From positions 682,001-746,000 of the forward strand of contig NZ_BCWV01000002.1 of assembly GCF_001894765.1 (NCBI RefSeq): a DNA stretch of 64,000 nt. Direction: 5' to 3'. A program made the position numbers and the translations under genes. This document shows positions 26,378 through 35,678 of this stretch, piece by piece. The stretch comes from Rhodococcoides corynebacterioides NBRC 14404. Lineage in GTDB: Bacteria > Actinomycetota > Actinomycetes > Mycobacteriales > Mycobacteriaceae. The notes below the pieces were generated by a model that ran no database searches, was not told the DNA's origin, and saw nothing but the letters and a program-made list of their open reading frames with translations. The first letter of the stretch is position 1; each line of letters opens with the position of its first letter.

Positions 26378-27208
26378 ATGATCGACGAGGCCGTGGCCCT
26401 GCTGGCCTGCCCGCACTGCGGCGCGGGCCTCGACGCCGATCCGCCGACGCTGCTGTGCGAGAGCGGGCACACCTTCGACGTCGCGCGAGGCGGACACGTG
26501 AGCCTGCTGTCCGGCGGTGGCGGCAAGTTCACCGGCGACAGCACGGACATGGTGGCCGCCCGGGATCGGTTCCTCGGCTCGGGCCGCTACGACTCGATCA
26601 TGGACGCCGTCGCGGACGTCGCGGACGGCCACCGAATCCTCGACGTCGGGGTCGGGACGGGTCACTATCTCGCGCGCGTCCTCGACGCCGTCGGCGAGAG
26701 TGCGGTGGGGGTCGGCGTCGACGTGTCCAAGGCGGCCGCGCGGCGGGCCGCCCGAGCGCATCCGCGGGCCGCATCCGTCGTCGCCGACGTGTGGACGGCG
26801 CTCCCCGTGCGCACGGGCGTGATCGACACGGCGCTGTCCATCTTCTCCCCGCGCAACGTGCCCGAACTGGCGCGGGTGCTGGCTCCGGGCGGTCGACTGG
26901 TGGTGGTCACTCCCACCGAGCGGCACCTCGGGGAGTTGGTGACGGCGCTGGACCTGATCCGCGTGGACGAGAACAAGACGCGTCGACTCGGCGACTCCCT
27001 CGCGGGCACCTTCGACCGGATCGATCGACGCGCGGTCGGCTACACCATGTCCCTGACCCCGGAGGACGTCGGCGCCGTCGTCGGCATGGGCCCGTCGGCG
27101 CGCCACGTCACCCCCGCCGAGTTGGCGGCCCGCGTGACGGCCCTCCCGACCCCGATCGAGGTCACCGTGGCCGTCACCGTCTCGGTCTACCGACCCGCGG
27201 CCGAATGA
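26378..27208 (+). CDS. 23S rRNA (guanine-N1) methyltransferase, RlmA/TlrB-like
   Basis: A 276-residue SAM-dependent enzyme. The N-terminus carries a zinc finger, CPHCGAGLDADPPTLLCESG (Cys 11, 14, 27 and His 31), typical of RlmA proteins that methylate N1 of G745 or G748 in 23S rRNA. The SAM motif LDVGVGTGHYLARVL is near residue 88, and a DTALSIFSPRN block near residue 149 replaces the usual motif IV. Gram-positive RlmA(II) members (TlrB, MyrA) give macrolide resistance, so a low-level effect on tylosin-type drugs is possible. The gene ends in a tandem 23-bp repeat that repeats the stop codon. Confidence 0.85.
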   Translation: MIDEAVALLACPHCGAGLDADPPTLLCESGHTFDVARGGHVSLLSGGGGKFTGDSTDMVAARDRFLGSGRYDSIMDAVADVADGHRILDVGVGTGHYLARVLDAVGESAVGVGVDVSKAAARRAARAHPRAASVVADVWTALPVRTGVIDTALSIFSPRNVPELARVLAPGGRLVVVTPTERHLGELVTALDLIRVDENKTRRLGDSLAGTFDRIDRRAVGYTMSLTPEDVGAVVGMGPSARHVTPAELAARVTALPTPIEVTVAVTVSVYRPAAE

Positions 27209-27249
27209 TCTGTCGGCCTGCGGCCGAGTGAGCTATCGGCCTGCGGCCG
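27197..27249. repeat. 23-bp tandem repeat (2.3 copies) spanning the methyltransferase stop codon and the glgM 3' end
   Basis: The unit GCGGCCGARTGAKCTRTCGG plus CCT starts at 27197, 27220 and (partial) 27243. Each copy repeats the GCG-GCC-GAR-TGA end of the methyltransferase gene. Joined copies create CGGCC-TGC-GGCCG hairpins at 27214-27226 and 27237-27249, plausible weak bidirectional terminators. Confidence 0.7.
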
Positions 27250-28399
27250 TGTAGACCTCCAGCGTCTGCTGCGCGATCGACTCCCACGCGAACTCGGCCA
27301 CCGCTCGCTCGCGGCCCGCGACGCCGTAGGCCCGGTTGCGCTCCTCGTCCGCCACCAGGGCGTTGACGGCCGCCGCGAGGTCGGCCTCGAAGGCGCCGGT
27401 GTCGGCGGCGTCGTAGTGCACCAGGGTTCCGGTGCGGCCGTCGGCGACCACCTCGGGGATGCCGCCGACGTCGGACGCGACCACGGCCGTCTCGCACGCC
27501 ATCGCCTCGAGATTGACGATGCCGAGCGGCTCGTACACCGACGGACAGACGAACACCGCGGCGGCGGTGAGGATCTGGCGGATCTGCTCCGTCGGCAACA
27601 TCTCGCGCACCCAGAAGACGTTGCCGCGCTTCTCCGAGAGCTCGGCCACGGCGCGCTCGGTCTCGACGGCGATCTCGGGGGTGTCGGGTGCGCCGGCGCA
27701 GAGCACCAGCTGGATCGACGGGTCGAACGCGTGGGCGGCGGCGACCAGATGCCCGACGCCCTTCTGTCGGGTGATGCGGCCGACGAACGCGACGATCGGC
27801 CGGTCGGTCCGGACGCCGAGGGCCGTCAGGGCGGGCTCGTCGCTCGCCTCGGGAGGGCCGGGGTGCCACACGGCGGTGTCGATCCCGTTGCGCACCACGT
27901 GGATTCGGGCGGGGTCGAGGCGGGGGTAGCAGTCCAGCACGTCGGCCTTCATCCCGTCGCTCACCGCGATGACGGCATCGGCGTACTCGACGGCGTTGCG
28001 TTCGGACCACGACGAGACGCGGTACCCACCGCCGAGTTGCTCGGCCTTCCAGGGGCGGCGGGGTTCGAGCGAGTGCGCGGTGAGCACGTGCGGGATGCCG
28101 TGGAGTTCCGCCGCCAGGTGACCGGCGAGCCCGGTGTACCACGTGTGCGAGTGGGCGACGTCCGCGTCGGCGGCGGCCGCGGCCATGCGCAGCCCGCTCG
28201 ACAGGGTGGTCAGTGCCGGGTTTGCATCGGCCAGCGCCGGATCGGGGGAGTGGACGATCGCGGTGTCGCGCGGTGCGCCCGTGCAGTGGACGTCGACCTC
28301 GCAGAGGTCGCGCAGGCGTCGGACCAATTCGGTGACGTGCACACCGGCGCCGCCGTAGATCTCCGGGGGATATTCCTTGGTCATCATCGCGACGCGCAT
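27233..28399 (-). CDS. glgM: alpha-maltose-1-phosphate synthase (GlgM/GlgA-type GT4 glycosyltransferase)
   Basis: In mycobacteria this GT4 enzyme uses ADP-glucose and glucose-1-phosphate to make maltose-1-phosphate for the GlgE alpha-glucan pathway; earlier it was called GlgA. The 388-residue protein equals Rv1212c (387). The N-terminal EYPPEIYGGAGVHVTELVRR region binds the acceptor, HTWYTGL is near residue 85, the retaining-GT4 block VGRITRQKGVGHLV near 205, and the nucleotide-binding PSVYEPLGIVNLEAMA motif near 295. ATG 28399 has no ribosome binding site but a TACGTT box 6 nt upstream. It is divergent from glgC, which supplies its ADP-glucose. Confidence 0.94.
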   Translation of the reverse strand: MRVAMMTKEYPPEIYGGAGVHVTELVRRLRDLCEVDVHCTGAPRDTAIVHSPDPALADANPALTTLSSGLRMAAAAADADVAHSHTWYTGLAGHLAAELHGIPHVLTAHSLEPRRPWKAEQLGGGYRVSSWSERNAVEYADAVIAVSDGMKADVLDCYPRLDPARIHVVRNGIDTAVWHPGPPEASDEPALTALGVRTDRPIVAFVGRITRQKGVGHLVAAAHAFDPSIQLVLCAGAPDTPEIAVETERAVAELSEKRGNVFWVREMLPTEQIRQILTAAAVFVCPSVYEPLGIVNLEAMACETAVVASDVGGIPEVVADGRTGTLVHYDAADTGAFEADLAAAVNALVADEERNRAYGVAGRERAVAEFAWESIAQQTLEVYTAAGR

Positions 28400-28405
28400 G
28401 AGAGA

Positions 28406-28411
28406 AACGTA
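28406..28411 (-). promoter_or_regulatory. candidate -10 box of glgM, leaderless
   Basis: Minus strand TACGTT (28411 to 28406), then TCTCTC, then ATG 28399. Confidence 0.45.
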
Positions 28412-28463
28412 ACGCGTCGGCGTCCATTCGATCCATATCCGGCGCTGCTCCGTCACAACCCGA

Positions 28464-28469
28464 TAGGTT
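28464..28469 (+). promoter_or_regulatory. candidate -10 box of glgC, leaderless
   Basis: TAGGTT at 28464-28469 is followed by 7 nt and GTG 28477. This selects GTG 28477 over the in-frame TTG at 28468, which overlaps the box itself. Confidence 0.5.
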
Positions 28470-28476
28470 GGTACTC

Positions 28477-29691
28477 GTGAGGACCCAGCCGCATGTACTC
28501 GGAATCGTGCTCGCCGGCGGCGAGGGCAAACGGCTCTTCCCGATGACGGCGGACCGCGCGAAACCCGCGGTGCCGTTCGGCGGCGCCTACCGCCTCATCG
28601 ACTTCGTGCTGAGCAACCTGGTCAACGCCGGGTATCTGCGATTGTGCGTGCTGACGCAGTACAAGTCGCACTCGCTCGACCGGCACATCTCCCAGACGTG
28701 GCGTCTGTCCGGATTCGGCGGCGAGTACATCACCCCGGTGCCGGCGCAGCAGCGTCTCGGGCCGCGGTGGTACACCGGCAGCGCGGACGCGATCTTCCAG
28801 TCGCTCAACCTGGTGTACGACGAGGACCCCGAATACATCGTCGTGTTCGGTGCGGACCACGTCTACCGCATGGACCCGGAGCAGATGGTGCAGCAGCACA
28901 TCGATTCCGGAGCCGGGGTGACCGTCGCCGGCATCCGCGTGCCGCGCAGCGAGGCAACGGCTTTCGGATGCATCGACAGCGACGCGGCGGGCAACATCAC
29001 CGAGTTCCTCGAGAAGCCGGCCGATCCGCCGGGCACGCCGGACGACCCGGACAGCACGTTCGCCTCGATGGGCAACTACGTCTTCACCACGAAGGTGCTC
29101 GTGGACGCCATCAAGGCCGACGCGGAGAACACCGACTCCGACCACGACATGGGCGGCGACATCATCCCCGCGTTGGTCGCCGCCGGTATGGCGTCGGTGT
29201 ACGACTTCAAGGACAACGTCGTTCCCGGGGCGACCGAACGGGACAAGGGATACTGGCGCGACGTCGGCACCATCGACGCCTTCTACGACGCCCACATGGA
29301 CCTGGTGTCGGTGCACCCCGTCTTCAATCTCTACAACAAGCGATGGCCGATTCGCGGGACGGCCGAGAACCTCCCGCCCGCCAAGTTCGTCCAGGGCGGC
29401 CTGGCGCAGGAGTCCATCGTCGGCGCCGGGAGCATCCTGTCCGCCGCGACGGTCCGCAACTCCGTCCTGAGCTCGTCGGTAATGATCGACGCCGGAGCCA
29501 CGGTCGAGGGCAGCGTCATCATGCCGGGCGTCCGCATCGGTCGGAACGCCGTGGTGCGCAACGCCATCCTCGACAAGAACGTCGTGGTGAACCCCGGCGA
29601 GATCATCGGCGTGGATCGCGATCGCGACAAGGAGCGGTTCACCGTCTCGGCCGGCGGTGTCGTCGCCGTCGGCAAGGGCGTCTGGATCTAG
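28477..29691 (+). CDS. glgC: glucose-1-phosphate adenylyltransferase
   Basis: GlgC makes ADP-glucose from ATP and glucose-1-phosphate, feeding GlgM and glycogen synthase. The 404-residue protein equals mycobacterial GlgC in length. The nucleotidyltransferase domain has [20 protein letters not shown] near residue 10, the GTADA-equivalent [12 protein letters not shown] near 98, and the glucose-1-phosphate site EFLEKP near residue 178; the C-terminal part is a left-handed beta-helix ([20 protein letters not shown] and next repeats). GTG 28477 is chosen because it gives the family length and has a leaderless promoter. The divergent glgM start is 77 nt away. Confidence 0.96.
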   Translation: MRTQPHVLGIVLAGGEGKRLFPMTADRAKPAVPFGGAYRLIDFVLSNLVNAGYLRLCVLTQYKSHSLDRHISQTWRLSGFGGEYITPVPAQQRLGPRWYTGSADAIFQSLNLVYDEDPEYIVVFGADHVYRMDPEQMVQQHIDSGAGVTVAGIRVPRSEATAFGCIDSDAAGNITEFLEKPADPPGTPDDPDSTFASMGNYVFTTKVLVDAIKADAENTDSDHDMGGDIIPALVAAGMASVYDFKDNVVPGATERDKGYWRDVGTIDAFYDAHMDLVSVHPVFNLYNKRWPIRGTAENLPPAKFVQGGLAQESIVGAGSILSAATVRNSVLSSSVMIDAGATVEGSVIMPGVRIGRNAVVRNAILDKNVVVNPGEIIGVDRDRDKERFTVSAGGVVAVGKGVWI

Positions 29692-29702
29692 ACCCGATCC
29701 CG

Positions 29703-29717
29703 GCCCGTCACTCGGGC
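29703..29717. terminator. short hairpin between convergent glgC and the O-methyltransferase gene
   Basis: GCCCG-TCACT-CGGGC, 5-bp stem; the methyltransferase stop codon (complement TCA, 29708-29710) lies in the loop. Weak, but it is the only structure in the 16-nt gap. Confidence 0.35.
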
Positions 29718-30346
29718 AGGCGCGAGGCGCAGAGCAGACCGTCTCCGATGGGCAGGACGACGGCGGTGAGCGCCTCGTTCTCGGCGATCGCCCGCGCCGC
29801 GGCCCGGACCGCCACGGTGGCCTCGTCGCGCGCGGCCGCATCGGCCACCCGACCGCCCAGCAACGCGTTGTGCAGGACGAGCGCTCCGCCGGGACGCAGC
29901 ATGCGCACGCCCTCGGTCATGATGCCGACGTGGTCCCGCGGCGTGGCGTCGACGAAGACGAGGTCGTAGGACGCGTCGGCGAGGCGGGGGAGGACGTCCA
30001 TCGCCCGACCGTTGATCAGCCGCGTCCGCGACGGGGCGATTCCGCCGGCTCGGAACGATTCCCGCGCCGCGCGCTGGTGCTCGGGCTCGCTGTCGATGGT
30101 GGTCAGGACGCCGTCGGCACGCATCCCGTCGAGCAGCCACAGTCCGCTGACTCCGGCGCCGGTGCCGACCTCCACCACCGTGCGAGCCCCGGACAGTTGC
30201 GCGATCATGCTCAGCGCGGCGCCGACTGACGGCGGGACCGGGGCCGCGCCGAGATCGACGGCGCGCTCGCGGGCGGCCACCAGCACGTCGTCCTCGACGA
30301 CGGAGTTCTCGGCGTAGGTCAGCATCGTCGCGGCGTCGACAGTCAC
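29708..30346 (-). CDS. SAM-dependent O-methyltransferase (Rv1220c-like)
   Basis: A 212-residue class I methyltransferase of the catechol-O-methyltransferase-like family (methyltransferase family 3). The SAM-binding motif [19 protein letters not shown] is near residue 52, the metal/substrate motif [11 protein letters not shown] near residue 123, and [14 protein letters not shown] near residue 150, where DNxLxxG is the usual form; the Asp-Asn pair is here His-Asn. Length equals Rv1220c (215). GTG 30346 is supported by a TACTGT box 7 nt upstream; the frame is open to 30388 but without a start signal. It is divergent from sigE across a 301-bp regulatory region. Substrate unknown. Confidence 0.85.
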   Translation of the reverse strand: MTVDAATMLTYAENSVVEDDVLVAARERAVDLGAAPVPPSVGAALSMIAQLSGARTVVEVGTGAGVSGLWLLDGMRADGVLTTIDSEPEHQRAARESFRAGGIAPSRTRLINGRAMDVLPRLADASYDLVFVDATPRDHVGIMTEGVRMLRPGGALVLHNALLGGRVADAAARDEATVAVRAAARAIAENEALTAVVLPIGDGLLCASRLPE

Positions 30347-30433
30347 AGCGCAGACAGTAGCGAACGAGCACGGGGCTTCGGCCGTCATGCCGAGGAACCG
30401 GGCGCGGCCCGCCGGGACGGCGCGGTCCGGACT

Positions 30434-30452
30434 CTCAGGGGGAGCTCAGCTT
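30434..30452 (+). promoter_or_regulatory. MprA-box-like direct repeat upstream of sigE
   Basis: CTCAGGGG, 3 bp, CTCAGCTT: two 8-bp direct repeats with CTCAG cores spaced 11 bp. Mycobacterial MprA boxes are two loosely conserved 8-bp repeats separated by about 3 bp, and MprAB activates sigE there. Confidence 0.4.
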
Positions 30453-30546
30453 TATCACACGGGCCGCACACCCGCGGCGGTCATGCTTCTTCTACGCGAG
30501 TTCGCCGGAACGCACGCACGGCGTCGGCCGCGGGAGAAACGGGTAC

Positions 30547-30573
30547 GGGAACAATCGGATGCCAGTCCGAGTT
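30547..30573 (+). promoter_or_regulatory. ECF-type (SigH/SigE-like) promoter of sigE
   Basis: GGGAACA (30547-30553), 17 nt, GTT (30571-30573). This fits the GGAAC-N17/18-GTT pattern of mycobacterial SigH/SigE promoters, 75 nt upstream of the sigE ATG. Confidence 0.6.
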
Positions 30574-30647
30574 GTCCGCATCACCGAATCACCCCTGAGC
30601 CGACGGCCGATCGTCGATCCCCCGACCAGGAGGACCCAGAGGATCAC

Positions 30648-31304
30648 ATGAACCCGATTGCCCGCGAACACGCCGCCGAGACCGCGTCCGACCACTCCGT
30701 GCCCCAGAACGCCTCGTTCGATACTCCGCTGTCCGGAACCGCGGTCTTCGACGCCACCGGGGACGCTACGTCCATGCCGTCCTGGGACGAGTTGGTCCGC
30801 GAGCACGGCGACCGGGTCTATCGCCTCGCCTACCGGCTCTCGGGCAACGCGCAGGACGCCGAGGACCTCACCCAGGACACTTTCATCCGGGTGTTCCGCT
30901 CTCTGCAGAACTATCAGCCCGGCACGTTCGAGGGCTGGCTGCACCGCATCACCACCAACCTCTTCCTGGACATGGTGCGCCGCCGGAGCCGCATCCGGAT
31001 GGAAGCCCTGCCCGAGGACTACGAGCGGGTGCCGTCGGATCGGCCGGATCCCGAGCAGATCTACCACGACGCCCGCCTCGACCCCGACCTGCAGGCCGCC
31101 CTCGATTCGCTGGCGCCGGAGTTCCGCGCGGCTATCGTCCTGTGCGACATCGAAGGACTGTCGTACGAGGAGATCGGCGCGACCCTCGGCGTCAAGCTCG
31201 GCACGGTCCGCAGCCGCATCCACCGGGGTCGGCAGGCGCTGCGAGACCACCTCGCCGCCACCCGCACCGAGAACGGTGCGCGTGCCGGGTCGCGCGGGAA
31301 CTGA
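30648..31304 (+). CDS. sigE: ECF RNA polymerase sigma factor SigE
   Basis: SigE controls the envelope-stress response, including its own gene, htrA and surface functions. The 218-residue protein has sigma region 2 ([20 protein letters not shown] then [17 protein letters not shown], residues 46-90, with the -10 recognition [16 protein letters not shown] at 100-115) and region 4 ([20 protein letters not shown] and the [19 protein letters not shown], residues 162-200). The variable N-terminus of about 42 residues is also present in mycobacterial SigE. ATG 30648 is preceded by GGAGG and AGAGGA; an open frame upstream to 30387 is part of the regulatory region. The anti-sigma gene follows after 82 nt. 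Confidence 0.95.
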   Translation: MNPIAREHAAETASDHSVPQNASFDTPLSGTAVFDATGDATSMPSWDELVREHGDRVYRLAYRLSGNAQDAEDLTQDTFIRVFRSLQNYQPGTFEGWLHRITTNLFLDMVRRRSRIRMEALPEDYERVPSDRPDPEQIYHDARLDPDLQAALDSLAPEFRAAIVLCDIEGLSYEEIGATLGVKLGTVRSRIHRGRQALRDHLAATRTENGARAGSRGN

Positions 31305-31386
31305 TCGGGCCCGCCGTCCGTTCAGTATCTTCGTAAGGGAGCGTCACCACACCGGCAGTCACCGCGCACAGCAGTGGAGGAGAACC

Positions 31387-31725
31387 ATGACTCGCGAGCG
31401 TCGTCAGTTCAACCCCACCGATCACCTCGCCAGCGAGGCCGTGGCGGCCTACGTCGACGGTGAGCTGCGGATGAACGCATACCTGCGCGCCGCCCACCAT
31501 GTGTCGCAATGCCCCGACTGCGCGGCGGAAGTGGATGCGCAGCAGCAGGCGCGCATCGCGCTCCGTTCGTCCGAGCAGGTGACCATGCCGAGTTCGCTCA
31601 TGGGTCTTCTCCACCAGATACCCGACCGTCACCCCTGCACTCCCGGCGACAGCCGCCCCGGCGCCCTGCCGTCGTTCCGTGGGGGGATCGCGTCCGGCCT
31701 GTCCGGCCGATTCCGGCGACGGTAG
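31387..31725 (+). CDS. rseA: anti-sigma-E factor RseA, short zinc-binding (ZAS) form
   Basis: RseA binds and inactivates SigE until stress. The 112-residue protein has the zinc-associated anti-sigma motif HX3CX2C at His38, Cys42 and Cys45 (HVSQCPDC). The preceding helix SEAVAAYVDGELRMNAYLRA matches the ZAS fold that wraps sigma region 2/4. After residue 65 the sequence is Pro/Gly/Arg-rich without a membrane helix, so it is a soluble anti-sigma factor. It is shorter than M. tuberculosis RseA (154), mostly in this tail, where the degradation and phosphorylation signals are in M. tuberculosis. A strong site GGAGGAG precedes ATG 31387. Confidence 0.9.
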   Translation: MTRERRQFNPTDHLASEAVAAYVDGELRMNAYLRAAHHVSQCPDCAAEVDAQQQARIALRSSEQVTMPSSLMGLLHQIPDRHPCTPGDSRPGALPSFRGGIASGLSGRFRRR

Positions 31726-31728
31726 CCT
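31723..31728 (+). promoter_or_regulatory. candidate -10 box of htrA, leaderless
   Basis: TAGCCT at 31723-31728 contains the rseA stop codon and is followed by 6 nt and GTG 31735. Confidence 0.45.
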
Positions 31729-31734
31729 GCGCGA

Positions 31735-33204
<1,470 letters not shown>

Positions 33205-33220
33205 CCGTGGCTCTGCCCCG

Positions 33221-33226
33221 TAGGCT
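33221..33226 (+). promoter_or_regulatory. candidate -10 box of tatB, leaderless
   Basis: TAGGCT at 33221-33226, then GTAGCG, then GTG 33233. No ribosome binding site is present. Confidence 0.5.
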
Positions 33227-33232
33227 GTAGCG

Positions 33233-33661
33233 GTGTTCGCGAACATCGGTTGGGGCGAGATGCTCGTCCTCCTCATCGCCGCACTCGTCGTCCTCGGGCC
33301 CGAGCGTCTGCCCGGTGCCGTCACCTGGGTGACCAAGTCGCTGCGGCAGGTGCGTGACTACGCGTCCGGCGCCAGTGCTCAGCTGAAGAACGAGTTGGGA
33401 ACCGATTTCGACGACCTGCGCAAGCCTCTCGCGGACCTCAATCAGCTCCGGAAGATGACCCCGCGTGCCGTGGTGACCAAGCACCTCCTCGACGGTGACG
33501 ACTCGATCTTCACCGGCAACTTCGACAAGCCCGGCGGGGGAACGGCCGCCACCGGATCGCAGTCCGCGTCTCCGTCGTCGCGTCCGTCGTTGTCGAAGGA
33601 TCCCGCGCGCGACTCCCTGGCCGGCAACGAGCGACCCCCGATCGACCCCGACGCCACGTAG
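33233..33661 (+). CDS. tatB: Sec-independent protein translocase subunit TatB
   Basis: TatB works with TatC in recognising twin-arginine signal peptides of folded exported proteins. The 142-residue protein has the TatA/B N-terminus: a short [20 protein letters not shown] membrane helix, the GPERLP hinge (residues 22-27) and an amphipathic helix (about 30-60), followed by a disordered Ser/Pro-rich tail. The Gly-Pro-Glu-Arg-Leu-Pro pattern and position after htrA match Rv1224. GTG 33233 begins the frame. The gene downstream, an HNH family member, is foreign to this conserved block. Confidence 0.92.
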   Translation: MFANIGWGEMLVLLIAALVVLGPERLPGAVTWVTKSLRQVRDYASGASAQLKNELGTDFDDLRKPLADLNQLRKMTPRAVVTKHLLDGDDSIFTGNFDKPGGGTAATGSQSASPSSRPSLSKDPARDSLAGNERPPIDPDAT

Positions 33662-33742
33662 ATCGCGCCGCCACCTGATTCCCCGGCCGCCGCCGAATCC
33701 GTGCGTGCGTGTCATGGAGTCTGTCGGTGGGTGCCGGTACGC

Positions 33743-33758
33743 TCGAACATACGAGCGA
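33743..33758. promoter_or_regulatory. degenerate LexA (SOS) box upstream of the HNH gene
   Basis: TCGAACATACGAGCGA compares with the actinobacterial SOS box TCGAAC-N4-GTTCGA: the left half-site is intact, the right half has 4 of 6. It also forms CGCTCG-N6-CGAGCG (33740-33757). A TACGCT -10-like box (33738-33743) abuts it. The HNH ATG is 15 nt downstream. Confidence 0.4.
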
Positions 33759-33773
33759 CTGGGGGTCGGCAGT

Positions 33774-35672
33774 ATGGCTGCAGTGCAGGTGGGGGCACGG
33801 ACTACGGCGACGCCGTGGGCTGCATTGGATCACGCCGCGTTGGGTCTGCCCGCCACCACCGACCTTCCGTCTCCGCAGGCGCTGGACGCTCTGGTGCACG
33901 CGGCTGCCGGGGTGTCCTACCTGAAGTGGTTCGAATATCAGCTCGCCGCCGCCATGCACGCCGAACTGGTGGAGCCGTTCGAGGACGAGGACCGGCGTGA
34001 GCTCGACGCGTTCACTCGCTGCGCCGCGACGATCGCGACGACGATGTCGATCACCCCGTTCGCCGCCCGGACCCTGCTCACCGACGCCGTCGCCCTCCGC
34101 GACCGGCTACCCCTGGTCGCACGGTGCCTACGGGACGGGATCGTCACCCCGCACCACATCCGCACCATCGTCTCCCGCACCGAGTTGATCGAGGGTCAGT
34201 GCTACGCGGCGTTGGTCGACGCCGACATCGCCGCCGCGTTGCGTAAACCCGGGTCGTGGTCGCCGGCGCGGATGGAGATCATGGTCGACACGATGGTGCA
34301 CCGCCGCGACCCCGACGCCGTCCGCGCCCGCCGCGAGGCAGCGAAGCGGAACCGGGCGTTCACCGTCGAGACCGGGCGGGACGGGATGGCCACGACGACG
34401 GACACCCGGCCCGCCGAGGACACTGCCCTCGCCGCCGCCGCGGTCCACCGCCTCGCGGCGCAGGTGTGCCCGAAGGACACCCGGTCGAAGGCCGCGCGGG
34501 CATCGGATGCGCATTACGCGTTGCTCACCCGGACCGAATTCGGCTGCGACTGCGACCGCCCGATCACCGACTGCCGCTACAAGAATGTCGACGTCGGTAC
34601 GTTCGCGGCGACGGCGCCGCGGATCGTGATCCACCTGGTCACCGACACCACCACCCTCACCGGCCCCGTCCGCGCCCCGGAATCCGAGCGGGTCTGCAGG
34701 TCGCCGCAGCACCTGCCGCGACCCGACACCGAACCCACCCCTGCGGCCCAGCCCGATGCGACGGAACCGGTTTCGACAGATTCCGTTGCGGTGGAACCGG
34801 GTGCAGCAGAATCGGTCGCAGCAGGACCGGGTGCAGCAGAACCTGTTGCAGCAGAACCGACTGCAGCACGACCTGTCGCAGCGGATCCGTCCGGCACAGC
34901 GATACTGGCCGACGCCGCCGCGGACCCAATTTTCACCAAGTCACCGGCGGTCGACGAGTCCTCGGAGGGCCCGCACGGATGCGACGAGCCCCTCGGTCTC
35001 GACACCGTCGACGGTGTCGGATTTCTCGCCGGCATCGGCATCATCTCCGGCGCCCACGTCCGCGACCTCGCCGCCGACCCCCGAACCGTCATCCGCCCCC
35101 TCGGGGACGGCACCGACACCCCACTCCCGGCCACGCAACCATCGAACCCGTACCGCCCCTCCGCCGCACTCGATGCCTATGTGCGGGCGCGGGACCAGTT
35201 CTGCACCTGGCCCGGCTGCAACCGACCGGCGTGGGAGGCAGACCTCGACCACATCACCGAATACGACCACCACGACCCCACCCGCGGCGGCACGACGTCG
35301 GCCGGCGGGTTGGGAGCGAAGTGCCGGTTCCATCACCTACTGAAGACGTTCGGGGATTTCGTCGACGACCAGTACCCCGACCCGAATAATCCGAGCCGAC
35401 TGATTCGCACCATCACCATCCCCGGCGGACGCACCGTCCTCGGCCCCGCGTTCACGGGCCACGACGTCCACCCCGGACTCGACATGATCGTCTTCGGCGC
35501 CCCACCCGACCCGTCAACGGCCCGGCCATCGAGACCGGTCCTCACCGAACGCCTCCGACCCGCCCCACGCACCGAGCAGAAACACGCCCGCCGACGACAG
35601 GAACGCAACCGCAACCGACTCCGCAACGCGATGAAGCTCCACCCACCCGACGACACCCCGCCCCCGTTCTGA
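33774..35672 (+). CDS. HNH endonuclease-domain protein, DUF222/13E12 repeat family
   Basis: A 632-residue member of the mycobacterial 13E12 repeat family: an N-terminal all-helical DUF222 region (residues 1-290), a disordered Ala/Glu/Pro-rich linker containing eight 5-residue repeats (about residues 330-370), and a C-terminal HNH nuclease fold (CTWPGCNRPAWEADLDHITE then CRFHHL, about residues 478-530) and basic tail. In the usual motif ..TSxxNLxxxCRxHH the Asn is replaced by Gly (TSAGGLGAKCRFHH), so nuclease activity is doubtful. Start at ATG 33774 (GGGGG about 9 nt upstream) places the SOS-like box before the gene; ATG 33714 would put it inside. It interrupts the tatB-mrp order conserved in relatives, as expected for a dispersed family. 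Confidence 0.85.
   Translation: MAAVQVGARTTATPWAALDHAALGLPATTDLPSPQALDALVHAAAGVSYLKWFEYQLAAAMHAELVEPFEDEDRRELDAFTRCAATIATTMSITPFAARTLLTDAVALRDRLPLVARCLRDGIVTPHHIRTIVSRTELIEGQCYAALVDADIAAALRKPGSWSPARMEIMVDTMVHRRDPDAVRARREAAKRNRAFTVETGRDGMATTTDTRPAEDTALAAAAVHRLAAQVCPKDTRSKAARASDAHYALLTRTEFGCDCDRPITDCRYKNVDVGTFAATAPRIVIHLVTDTTTLTGPVRAPESERVCRSPQHLPRPDTEPTPAAQPDATEPVSTDSVAVEPGAAESVAAGPGAAEPVAAEPTAARPVAADPSGTAILADAAADPIFTKSPAVDESSEGPHGCDEPLGLDTVDGVGFLAGIGIISGAHVRDLAADPRTVIRPLGDGTDTPLPATQPSNPYRPSAALDAYVRARDQFCTWPGCNRPAWEADLDHITEYDHHDPTRGGTTSAGGLGAKCRFHHLLKTFGDFVDDQYPDPNNPSRLIRTITIPGGRTVLGPAFTGHDVHPGLDMIVFGAPPDPSTARPSRPVLTERLRPAPRTEQKHARRRQERNRNRLRNAMKLHPPDDTPPPF
34761..34889 (+). repeat. 15-nt tandem repeat encoding AEPVA-type pentapeptides in the HNH gene linker
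   Basis: Eight consecutive 15-nt units encode pentads of the form [TAV]-[EDGR]-[PS]-[VGT]-[AS], for example AEPVA, ending in ADP. The units are degenerate but their GCAGCAGAACC core recurs, so the array could change copy number by slippage without shifting frame. Confidence 0.75.
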
Positions 35673-35678
35673 GAGGGG

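Larger units (their letters stand above)
30347..30647. promoter_or_regulatory. 301-bp intergenic region between the O-methyltransferase gene and sigE
   Basis: No gene is visible here. It holds, in order, the methyltransferase -10 box (TACTGT on the minus strand, 30359 to 30354), an MprA-box-like direct repeat (30434-30452), an ECF-type promoter (30547-30573) and a Shine-Dalgarno GGAGG (30629-30633) with AGAGGA close to the sigE ATG. The long leader is consistent with several promoters for sigE, as known in mycobacteria. Confidence 0.6.

Noticed and set aside
25911..26381. 156-codon frame covering the DUF3117 gene
   Set aside because: It is out of frame with the conserved DUF3117 protein and has Arg-rich low-complexity sequence.
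30387..30647. Longer sigE start
   Set aside because: The frame is open to 30387 but this region carries the promoter elements and shows no conserved protein sequence; ATG 30648 has the ribosome binding site.
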